In this document: positions 34,674 through 44,627 of the stretch, one piece after another | How the letters are laid out: each line of letters opens with the position of its first letter | Position numbering within the stretch: the first letter of the stretch is position 1 | DNA from: Sanghuangporus weigelae | Lineage: Eukaryota > Basidiomycota > Agaricomycetes > Hymenochaetales > Hymenochaetaceae | Reading direction: 5' to 3' | Assembly (NCBI GenBank): GCA_033182465.1 | Contig: CP137327.1 | Coordinates: 930,001 to 994,000 of the forward strand | DNA length: 64,000 bases | The notes under the pieces: model-generated | The model's database searches: none | The model's input: only the letters and a program-made list of their open reading frames with translations | What the model was told of the DNA's origin: nothing | Position numbers and translations under genes: made by a program

Positions 34674-37600
34674 TTATGCTGTAGCACGTTTGACCATCTA
34701 TGAGACAATGTTAGAAGATGAGAACTCCAGCAGTAACAAGTCTACGTACCTCCCGAGCCCAGCGAACAGTCTTCTTAGCATCACCTGATACTCTTGCCTT
34801 CTGTCGCAAGGCCTGAACAAGCCATTCCGACAGAAGTAACTGTTTCAATTGACCATTAGGGAACGCATCCGCCAAATCCCCAATAAGACCATAGCCCAGT
34901 TTCACGACCGATTCCGACCTCTCTTCATCCGCGAGACAACGCTGAACGAGATCTAAGATAACCGGGGCGTAAGGCAACAAAAGGTGCGCTGCAAACTCAT
35001 CATGAGTTGCACTATCCGAATGTTGACAAAGATATGACAAACCTTTCTCAGTGTTCTTAAAGCCAGTGACAATTCCCGTGTGAGCTTCCAAGATGGCCTC
35101 CTGGAGCTGACTGATGAAATCAAGGAGGTCATAATCCATCTGTAAGGAAGAGAAGGCATGATCAAAGGTCAAGTCCATTTGGTTCAGAGAATACACTCAC
35201 TGGATTCACTGGGATCGAACCAGCTTCCCGGAGAACATTCATTGCATGATCAAGATAGGGCTCAAAGGCCGGCCCAATCGCTAGCGCAATATCGCCGAAG
35301 CACGAAACAATAGGAATCTTGACGTTACGCGGGCACGTCTCGCTTTGCAAGCTCTCGTACAAAACTTGCATAAACGTTGTTGCGTATTGTGCACTCTGTT
35401 CACCGAGCGCACGAGAGATGTCACCGATAACACCAACGGCGACAGTACATAACTGTGCATCTTCATGCAACTTCAGAGCCGGGATCAGATGAGGAAGGAA
35501 CGCCTGAATGTAGGGCGCGAACTTGACCTCGAGTGCGCTGGCCATCGTTCCTACGACGAGGAAGGCATCTTCTAACACTGTGGATGTCTTGACCGAACCA
35601 ATGAGACCCAATAGGACAGTCATGATTTGGTCAGCTAGAGGACCAATACCATCGTTTAGTTTACGGATGATACTCTGTGAAGACGTGAGCTCAGAAATAT
35701 AGGAATCAACAAGCGGAGGAAACAACGAACAATCAGGACGCTGCAAAGATTGCTTTGCAGCTCGTTCCAGTTATTCCGATCGTCGATACCAAGAAGCTGG
35801 TTCTGCATTGACAATAGTTGTTGCATACGAGTCAAGACAGTCAGTGCCGTGTTCTGAACCACAGGAATAGATTCCGGTCCTGCATGAGTGACATATGATG
35901 ACAAGGCTTCATACGCAGAGGTGACATATGATGACAAGGCTTCATACGCAGAGGTGCGGAAGTTGGCTTCGTTTCCGGTCCTGCACCGGTAATCATGAGT
36001 ATCGTTTAACCTCTCTAGAACAGAAACTTACCCTTCGCTGACTTTAAGCAGTGCATCAACAATGCCCTCATAGTATGGGGCAAGTGGACTAGGCGAGATC
36101 GGAGCTCCGTCATCATCATAATATGTCCCGAGTTGTTCGGCGAGATTCATTAGTGCCCAACAGCAATTTGCCACGATACGAGGCTTGTCGTTCAACGCCG
36201 TCACGAGAGCAGAAATAAGCGGCTGTAGATGCTCATCTGGTTTTAAGGCCGTGACATTCAAATCACAGATCCGCCCCAAAGTCCACGCAACAGTGTCCCT
36301 AACCAGTACATTTTCATCTCGTGTCATTTCAATGAGGATGGGCAGAGCTTGAATGACAAGCGGAGCAAGTACTGAAGGATCCGGTCCGTCGAGAATAGAG
36401 CCGAACGTCATTACAGCAGCTTCACGTTGATGCCAGTCCTGAGCCTTGATGTTCGCCTCAATGAAGGGAATGACAGCCGGAACGATCGAATCAGCAACCG
36501 TCTGAGCAAGCAGAGACAAACAAGTGCCGGCTGCCATTGAAACATTCCATTCGTCCTCATCAGCGTCTTCGTCCTGGTGAGTCAACAAGGTCAGGAGGAC
36601 AGGAACTATCTCCGGAAGAGCAATCTTTGCAAAGTTCTTGGACTCAGTTTCAGGCGGTTCGCCGTATTCTGCGGCCTACAATTCGGTGAGTCACGGAAGA
36701 CAACTATATAGTCAGAAAACAATACCTCTGCAGCCTCAATAGCCAGTTCGATTTCTTCCTCACAGACAGTTGACCAGAATTCCACTGCTTGGAGAGCGAT
36801 GCTTTCTTCCGGATGCTTCATGCCTAAAACGGTCAGCTATGGAATTTGATTGTCTATAAGTCACTGATCAAACACGTGTAGATATTGATCACGTACTCCA
36901 AAGAGGGCCCGTTCCATGTAAAATGCCATCTTGTCATAATAAAGACTCATTATACGAACGAGACATTCAAAGGCTCCCACTTGAACGGGAACCGACGGAC
37001 TCTGGGTTGCTTCACAAACCACTTGCATAATATAATTACGCTCGCCCTGGCTAAAATTAGTCGGTTATCAAAGGAGTAAAGGTTTGTACACACTTCTCTC
37101 TCGAAGTTGTCTCTGACGAACTCTAAGGAATTGAAAAGAGCGTTGATTGCAGCCTGCTGCACCTCTAAAGAGGGCTCCTCCTTGCGAGCACCATGAATGA
37201 CCGCAGTTAGGATTTCATTCGCGCGCAGGCTTAGAATTTCTGGTTTCTGAAGGCACATCGGTAAAGCAGTGCCAGGAGGTCTAGAACGCCATGACTCACA
37301 ATACTCTCACAGATGTAGCCAATCGTCTGAAGGGTCGCTATCCTCAGATTCATATTCTCTTGGGTGTTCATAAAACCAAGTAGAATTCCAATTAGGTCAG
37401 GCCATTGGTCGACGGGTAACTCCACTTCTGCGATCGCTGAGACGACCTGGGCCGCAACACCACCGGCCTTCGCGACCGACGAACTCAGAGTCATCAGCGC
37501 TTCTTGCTTGACCTTATTTTTCGGCTCCGGTGGCAGCGAGAGCCAACGGTTGTGGAAATCTTGTCGACGAGAAGCCTCCTATAGGCGTGGCTCAGTACTG

Positions 37601-37985
37601 CGGATAGACGCTCGCTAAGAGCAGTAGATGAAAGAACATACACGAGACGACAACGCGTTCTTGAGCGCGATACCCGCTGCATTTCGAATGGTAATGTTCT
37701 GCGCCTCGTTCGCGAGCTCAGAGGAGAGTGTGACCAGATACCCAGGCTAACAAGCGATTCATTAGAACATATTCTCTTGCTCACGATAATCATGAGGTAA
37801 CGCGTAGGAAAACACACATAATTATCTCTGGCTACTGTCTCTAGTTGTTCGGTGGCTTGCTGACGCGTGGCCGCGACTTAAACAGTAAAGCAGAACAACA
37901 TCAGCTCTATCGACGCGTAGAAGGCGAGAGAAATGCGCGACATACCAGGTGAAAGCGAGTTCGCAAGAAGCTCAGCAGCGTTCAT
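34674..37985 (-). CDS. KAP95: Importin subunit beta-1 (karyopherin beta)
   Basis: Carries importin-alpha/NLS cargo through nuclear pores and releases it on binding Ran-GTP. Twelve exons (37985-37946, 37876-37818, 37746-37642, 37578-37300, 37246-37094, 37046-36897, 36836-36726, 36675-36032, 35980-35731, 35674-35201, 35139-34750, 34697-34674) give 892 residues of HEAT repeats. Family sequences include [36 protein letters not shown], the acidic loop [35 protein letters not shown] and [19 protein letters not shown]. Oddity: residues 524-534 ([11 protein letters not shown]) are repeated exactly as 535-545, through a perfect 33-bp tandem duplication. Intron 9 uses a GTTCGT donor. The last exon encodes only MVKRATA. 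It is divergent from LSM7. Confidence 0.95.
35888..35953. repeat. Perfect 33-bp tandem duplication inside importin-beta exon 9
   Basis: Two identical 33-nt units (35888-35920 and 35921-35953) sit head to tail with no mismatch. They are in frame and add 11 residues within a HEAT helix. No splice signals could remove one copy. Confidence 0.95.
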
Positions 37986-38293
37986 CGTGTTCTACTATCT
38001 AAGTCCCTTTTAATCCGCAGATGAATGCTCAATTTTCGAGAGATTTATGATGGGAGAACGAGATAGAGGACGTCGTGGACGTGTTGTGGGACGTAAATCA
38101 GAGAAGAAGATTTGGGTAAGGGCGTGATGTGCTCACATAATTTGTGGACGTTCCCACGACTACAAAATTACGAAATCGTTATTGTAGGTAATCAATTACA
38201 CTTACTCTTCTTAATCCAAACGCGTTCTTTGTAACTCCCATGGCAGACAGAGTAAGCATAATTCGACTTCATTTCAGGTCTTGAATAATCTCA
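37986..38293. promoter_or_regulatory. Shared divergent promoter of importin-beta and LSM7
   Basis: The two ATGs are 308 bp apart on opposite strands. No TATA box or clear motif is recognised. Confidence 0.55.
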
Positions 38294-38812
38294 ATGAGCT
38301 CACAGGGCCGAGGTTTTGCTAGAGGAGGTGCTGCTCGGGGTTCTGGAGGTGGAAGCAGAGGCGGGCGAGGAGGCGCTCAAGCTGCATCGTCGTCTGCAGC
38401 GGACAAGCCGAAACGCGAAGCTATCTTGGACCTCCAGAAATATATGAACGAACGCGTGCGCGTCAAGTTCACGGGAGGACGAGAAGGTGTGTGTCTCGGT
38501 CTCTGTATCCTCGCGTGTTGGACGCGTGCTTGACATGGGTGTATCTATGTGCATAGTGACAGGCGTGTTAAAAGGCCACGATCAGCTATTGAATTTAGTA
38601 CTTGACGATGTAGAGGAGTTACTCCAAGGTGTGTCGCCTTTCTAAATTGTTACTTCTCTACTCTAACTTTCTTACGGTTTCGCATCGCAGAACCCGAACC
38701 TCGCACTCGTTCTCTCGGACTAGTCGTGCTGCGCGGACCGACTATCACACTTATCAACCCTGTCGATGGTTTCACAGAAATCGAAAATCCTTTCGCTGAA
38801 CAGCAACAATAA
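38294..38812 (+). CDS. LSM7: U6 snRNA-associated Sm-like protein LSm7
   Basis: Subunit of the nuclear LSm2-8 ring (U6 snRNP) and the cytoplasmic LSm1-7 ring (decapping and 3'-to-5' decay control). Exons 38294-38486, 38557-38628 and 38691-38812 give 128 residues. A Gly/Arg-rich N-terminal extension of about 35 residues is followed by Sm motif 1 (ILDLQKYMNERVRVKFTGGR, GVLKGHDQLLNLVLDDVEE) and Sm motif 2 (LGLVVLRGPTITLINPVDG). The length fits the family apart from the RGG-style extension, which could contact RNA or be arginine-methylated (inference). Confidence 0.95.
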
Positions 38813-39360
38813 GGAACTTCATCGCAGTTGTATTCCATGTATCTCGTAGCTCTCGTTTGATCTAGTCTCGTCACTTTCGAGTCGCAGCTAAGTAGCCATT
38901 ATGTTGAGGCTATGCGACCCCTATCCTCAGCGTTCTTGCATCAATCTAATTCTGTTGTTCATGCCGCTTATATATTGCCGCCGTTATCGTACGTGAGCTT
39001 GAGCTTGGTCTGCATGGTTCCCACTGGCGCTGTGACAGTGCTGAAAGCAAAGTCACGACAAGTTCATATCCTGTCGAAGGACTTTGCAACTATCAGGCCC
39101 TCGTTTGCACTTTCTGCTTTCATACGCATGGGCTTCGGTCACGATGCCCCCAGTATGATCATGTTTATCAATGTTCATTGGAATGCCACACAAAAGCTTC
39201 GGAAGAGTTCCACGATTTGTTCCCGAACATTATCTCCTGATCCAGAGGAACTCTGTGCACTCTTTACTTCGGACGTTCCTTTATTCATCCTACTCGGAAT
39301 ATCACACTCCTTAAACAGTTGAAGACATCCTCCACTCCGCTCTTGCCAGGTGATTTATGA
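38813..39360. other. Region between LSM7 and F-box gene 2
   Basis: A 136-codon open frame at 38912-39322 shows no recognisable domain, and I do not call it a gene. Otherwise this is the LSM7 3' flank and the F-box promoter. Confidence 0.45.
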
Positions 39361-40899
39361 ATGACGCTCGGTAATGGACAGCTGAGGTCGAAATCCGGAT
39401 ACTTGCCAACTGAGGTCTTATCAACCATTTTCCAAGAATGTCTGGAACTTGACGAGCTCGACTGCACGACCCCAGATCCCCACCAAGCGCCTCTCGTCCT
39501 GACCTGGGTGTGTCGACTCTGGCGGAGCATTGCGCTGAACACGCACCGTCTCTGGGCAGGTGTGATGTTTATTCGCGAAGCGAGTCGAGTTGACGGTTCC
39601 ACTCGTCTTTTGGAGCTGTGGATGGAGAGGTCTGGTGCTCTGCCGTTCGGCGTGAGATTGGCGAATATCATGCGCGAGGGAGAACCTGTTTTGAGTCTGA
39701 CGGGAAGGCTTGAAGAGAGCTCTCCTCAAACAGATGGGTTAAAGACTTTCATTGACACACTGTTGAAATGCCGAAAGCGCTGGCGAGTCCTTGAGATCGT
39801 CCTCCCAGAGATTTCTCTTGCAGCTCCTCTGTTACAGGCTATCACTCAAGATACACAGGTGCTTGAACATGTCTGCATCTCATTGCAATACCTGGGCCTT
39901 AATGAAGAACCATCGATTTATGATTTCTCTAGAAACAGGTCTCTGAAAAGCGTACGTCTCATCACTCCCCTCGTTCTTCCGCTTCCATCTGGCAACGAGA
40001 TATTCACAAACCTCACAATGCTCGAGCTGCACTTCTGCGCATCGATCCAAGACGTGCTGACATGGATCGACATGGCTCCGAACCTGACACTTCTCCTTGT
40101 TCGGTTCTTCATGACCGGTGCACGCCGCGTCCCTCACCCCTCAGCTCGTCGCGTCCGCCGACTTCCCTTCCTGACAAGCTTTGAGCTCACCTGCTTCGCA
40201 GCAAACCCAGACGCAGACGACCCCGGATTGCTGCTCGACATGCTCGAGCTCCCCGAGTTGATCGAACTGGAGATCGAACTCTCACATCTGTTCGACTCGC
40301 CCGACTGGCCGCATGTGAAGAACCTCCTTGTGCGATCTGAAGCGAGCTTGCTGTCCTTGTCTATCTCAGGCACGCCGATGTCTGATCGGGATGTCGTTGC
40401 ATGTTTGAGGCTCTCGCCTGATCTGGAGAGCTTCGAATGTGAGATTATGATGGATGAGATTCTCAGAGCGCTGACTCCGCGTTTGATATCTGAGAGCGAG
40501 GAAACCGGGTCTGATTCAAGCTTTGCGCCTACGTCGGAAGAGCGCATAGCAACTGATAGCACAACAGATGGCAAAAGTATTGACAATGACCAAATTACAA
40601 ACAATCTAGACTCCGCTTCTGAAGATGCAAGTAAATTCACCGTTATGTGTCCCAATCTCGAGTTCCTCGAAACTTCAGACGTCGACGGCTGCTCGTTGCA
40701 AGTACTATACGAGATGATGAGCTCTCGATGCGACGAAATCTACCAGGATATCCAGGGATACGTCGACACGTCCTCTGTCCGGCCCACTCCTCAGGAATTC
40801 AAGACGCTTCAATCGATCGTGCTGCCTTGTGATCCATTGTATAGCACATTGAGTCATCCCTTGATCTTGGAGGGCTTGGAGAGGATTGTGTATTTCTGA
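39361..40899 (+). CDS. F-box/LRR-type protein, paralogue 2
   Basis: Single-exon gene of 512 residues. F-box-like start (YLPTEVLSTIFQECLELDEL, then WVCRLWRSIALNTHRLWAGV) followed by leucine-rich repeat-like segments (LEHVCISLQYLGL, LTMLELHFCASIQDVLTWID, LIELEIELSHLF, GTPMSDRDVVACLRLSPDLE). An acidic Ser/Asp/Glu-rich insert (about residues 380-425) is absent from the paralogue at 32104-33579. It is a probable SCF adaptor with unknown target. The inverted arrangement of the two paralogues around importin-beta and LSM7 suggests an old local duplication. Confidence 0.85.
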   Translation: MTLGNGQLRSKSGYLPTEVLSTIFQECLELDELDCTTPDPHQAPLVLTWVCRLWRSIALNTHRLWAGVMFIREASRVDGSTRLLELWMERSGALPFGVRLANIMREGEPVLSLTGRLEESSPQTDGLKTFIDTLLKCRKRWRVLEIVLPEISLAAPLLQAITQDTQVLEHVCISLQYLGLNEEPSIYDFSRNRSLKSVRLITPLVLPLPSGNEIFTNLTMLELHFCASIQDVLTWIDMAPNLTLLLVRFFMTGARRVPHPSARRVRRLPFLTSFELTCFAANPDADDPGLLLDMLELPELIELEIELSHLFDSPDWPHVKNLLVRSEASLLSLSISGTPMSDRDVVACLRLSPDLESFECEIMMDEILRALTPRLISESEETGSDSSFAPTSEERIATDSTTDGKSIDNDQITNNLDSASEDASKFTVMCPNLEFLETSDVDGCSLQVLYEMMSSRCDEIYQDIQGYVDTSSVRPTPQEFKTLQSIVLPCDPLYSTLSHPLILEGLERIVYF

Positions 40900-41600
40900 G
40901 GTATTTCAATGTAGTACTAGGAATGAAGCAAGGATATCGGCTGCTTTGCCTAGATTTCATTGCCGAACGCTGGTTATATTTTGATGCTATTATGCGCTCT
41001 TGCTAAATGCGCTATGTCAGATTACATTAAGCTTTGGTGCCAGAGGGTGAGCTATCGATAACTCTTTGCAAAACTAACGATGAACTATAAAAACTACTGA
41101 ATCTGGCTCTGAAGCACACTATAAATTATAATTTTGGTATATACACGTACACAGTAAGGTACACATATTCTGGAAGGATTTGCCCGAGCGGAGTCTGAAT
41201 TACGGTCCTGCCGACGCGTCGGGTCCTCGTGACTGACTGAGCCCGAACCCCGAAACACTCGGGCCGGAATGCGGTTGTACACACACGGTTGGCTCGAACT
41301 TTCACCAAAAGTCCCGTCCCGGTTGCAAATAATCGCGAATACTTAGCCACTGCCAGCACATCGTTGGCCAAATCAGCCAAAGGAGGTCATGGAACGTGCG
41401 CGATACTACAGGATACACCCACTCGGATCGCATCGGCGAGGTGTCGAGTTCCAGAGGTAACCCACATGGCTCTTCAGTCTCGACTTCGGCGCTCCATACG
41501 AGACTCTCCCGCCGCGGATCTCAATGCCGATATGAAGCCTTAAAGCCACTCCCGCTCACTCAGCTCTGCTGGCACCTTGCCTTACTCTCTTACTTCCACC
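40900..41600. other. Intergenic, promoter of nagA
   Basis: About 700 bp with no gene seen. Pyrimidine-rich sequence just before 41601 is consistent with a fungal transcription start region. Confidence 0.5.
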
Positions 41601-43839
41601 ATGTCCACGAACAGCCGATCTGCTACTGATGTGATCGAGGATGTTCAGACTAGTATCTCTCCCAATGGGCTCGTCTGCTTCACGAATTGTCTCTTAGCTC
41701 AGGAAGATGGTTCTCTCTTACAGAAAGATCTCTGGATCGACGAGCGTCGCGGCGTCATTTTGGACTCTCAGGTTCGTCTCATTGTTCCTTTTGTATTCTA
41801 TCCCAAAGTTTTTCATGTGAATTCACGAGCATTGAGCTTGCTGAATCGATGCTTCCATTCGTGCTCTTACATCCATTCTTCACCTTATTGTCCTTTTAAT
41901 CTCCGGTGTCGTCGAGCTGATCCTATTTCTATTCCAGCGTACATTCTTCTTACGCAAAGAGCGCCCTGACACTGTGATTGACCTCGGGGGAAATATACTC
42001 AGGTAGGTTTAATTCTTGAGAATGTAAATGAAGCAAAACTTACGCAAAATAATGTTTATCTTGGGAAACTCAGTCCTGGTCTTCTTGACATACAAATCAA
42101 TGGAGCATATGGCTTTGACTTCTCCGTCTACAAGGAAGAAGACGAAGCTTATCGTGAGGGTCTTGATATGATTGCTCGTCGCATTGTCGAAACTGGAGTA
42201 ACATCGTATGTAACCACTGTTTGTACTTGTTTACGACAAACTAACAATAGCTTTCGATATGATGTCCGCGCATCAGCCTACTTCCGACGATTATTGTGAG
42301 CTCGAAAGGTTTCTCATCTTGCATTGTTAAGTGCTGATATGTCCAGACTCAAGACGGCTCCCTATATCCTCGGTTATTACGTCTGCTCCGACCTCACAGT
42401 CCAGCACCCTCGACTGAATATCCAAACGGCGGAGCAACGCTGCTTGGCTGGCACGCCGAGGGGCCCTTCATCTCACCCACCAAGCGCGGCGCTCATGCCC
42501 TCCCCTTCCTCCGAGACGCACCTCGCGGGATCGAAGACTTTGAATCCGTATATGGCAGCGACGCACTCGCGCACCACGAAGACTGGGCTCTCCAAGCCGA
42601 CTCGAACACCGGCGGGATTGGCGTGCGCATGGTGACACTCGCACCAGAACTCCCCGGCATACTCTCCCGCGATACCGACGTCATCGGGAACCTCACGAAA
42701 CGCGGTGTGTGCGTTTCGATTGGGCACAGCGTTTCTGGAACGGACACGGCTGCGCGTGCGGTGCGCCGCGGCGCACGAATGGTGACGCATTTGTTCAACG
42801 CGATGCCGCAGCTGCACCATCGCGACCCAGGTATCATCGGCTTGCTTGGTGCGAGTCCTGCGAGCCTCGTCGCTTTCTCGGGCTTGAAGAAGAAACATAC
42901 CAAATCTCAGCCTTCTTCGGAGGGCGCTGTGACAGTTGCCTCTCCCACCGGAACGGCAACCCCGAATGCGGCAGGGACGAGCTTCGCTGGTGCTGTCGAG
43001 TCGGTTGAAGCAGGTGGTGCGGAGGCGTTAGACGAGAACGACACTCCGCCGCACACGCCCATCTTCCGATCGTCTCCGGAGCAGCTGGTCGTTCAGAATG
43101 TCGACTTGAAGCTCGATGATGTACAAAACATTGACGCGAAGCGTCCCTTCTATGGGATGATTGTTGATGGAGTGCACTCGCACCCTAACTCTGTTCGCGT
43201 ATGTCTCTTCTTTTCTACCTGAAACTTGAGACGGAAAACTCATGACTCGTTTAGTTAGCGTATACGGCTCACAAGGAAGGCTGTATTCTGGTAACTGACG
43301 GTACGTCTCACCGGTCCACTTGATCCATTTTCCTCATCTGAATCAACCTTCTGTCCATTCAGCGATGAAAATCCTCGACCCTAACATGCCTAATGGGACA
43401 TACGACTGGCGCGACGGGCGACGCGTCGTGAAAGAGGGCGTCCGACTCTACATCGAGGGTACAGACACCCTCGCTGGAAGGTAGGTTTCTTCGTAGATCA
43501 TCGTCCATCTGCATCTCTGCTAAGATCGCATATTGATATATTGTTTGTAATATCAGTGTTGTCACGCTCGACACATGCGTGCGCAATTTTGTACGCTTCA
43601 CAGGCGCTACGCTCGGCGAAGCTCTCAAGTGCGCTACGTACAATCCAGCAAAGTGCGTATCCTCCCCGAGTTTGTTGCTGACAAGAAACTGACTTCTCAC
43701 TTTGATCAGATGTCTGAACATCGAGACCAAAAAGGGAACCTTACGCCCCGGTGCGGACGCCGACCTCGTCGTTCTGAATAAAGAAGGGCAAGTACTTAGT
43801 ACTTGGGTGCGCGGGCGTCGTGTTTGGAAGAGGTCTTGA
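41601..43839 (+). CDS. nagA: N-acetylglucosamine-6-phosphate deacetylase
   Basis: Removes the acetyl group from GlcNAc-6-phosphate (EC 3.5.1.25) in the cytosol, feeding chitin-derived sugar into glycolysis or back to cell-wall synthesis. Nine exons (41601-41771, 41938-42002, 42074-42205, 42277-42295, 42347-43198, 43255-43300, 43363-43480, 43557-43652, 43710-43839) give 542 residues. Motifs: SPGLLDIQINGAYG, metal Glu in GWHAEGPFISPTKRGAH, His in SIGHSVSG and in THLFNAMPQLHHRDPG, catalytic Asp in ILVTDAM, and PGADADLVVLN at the end. An ~85-residue low-complexity insert separates GLLGAS from PFYGMIVDGVHSHPNSVR, so the protein is longer than bacterial NagA (about 380). Exon 4 is only 19 nt and intron 1 has a GTTCGT donor. 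The start sits in a good CCACCATGTCC context. Confidence 0.95.
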
Positions 43840-44627
43840 TCTCTTCCAGTTTTTTTTTCGCCTTTTCTTGCTGCGTATCGGTTTCCGCACGAGTTGATTA
43901 CACGTCTATGTTTTTTTTTTGGTGATGCGCAAGATATGATGCCGACCGACTCGACTTGTACATGTAGCTATCTGCGTTGCTTTGGTACTGTTTTGATTAG
44001 ATATCATACATATGTCGTGAAAATAAGCTGGATCTAGAATGCAATATCAATAATATGTCGTTATTCATCGAGCACGAACATCGAGTATACAATAAAGATC
44101 TTGAATAAGTGGATCGGTCATATCAGACTCAGTTCTCATGCGTACGTTGTTTCAAGCGATCGCAAGAGGATTCGTTGTTTATCTTCGCTCTGAGTCGGGA
44201 AGATAGTTCGTATAAAGATAAGGATAAGAACGCATACAAGTACAGGAATAAGCAGAGAAGAGTAGAAGAATGTTCTGTTTTGGGGCGTTCGAGAGCTGCA
44301 AACAAATGGATCAAGGAGAAGAAGACAAGAGTGACAGAGAAGAAACAAAGCGGAAGTCGGAGAAAAGGAAGAGGAATAAAGAATACGTCAAGTAACACCA
44401 GAAAACATTCTATTTACATACAATACAATCCAACTCGTTTCGATTCAGTGCAATCCAAAGCCAATCCAGTCCGTCTATGTGTGATCATGTCCATCCGCAA
44501 AGCAAACCTTTTGTCGAAATGAATAAATGTATCCTCAACAAGGAGGAAGAAAGAAAGAAGCAAACGACAAATAGAAAGAAAAAAGGGAAAGAAGAACAAA
44601 AATAATAATTCAAAACCACAGCCAGAT
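43840..44627. other. Convergent intergenic region
   Basis: These are the 3' flanks of nagA (with T-runs near 43850 and 43910) and of the HMG-box gene (A-rich on the plus strand from 44200). No supported gene. Confidence 0.5.

Noticed and set aside
38912-39322. 136-codon open frame between LSM7 and F-box gene 2
   Set aside because: No recognisable domain, no splice-consistent extension, and it fills a normal promoter-sized gap.
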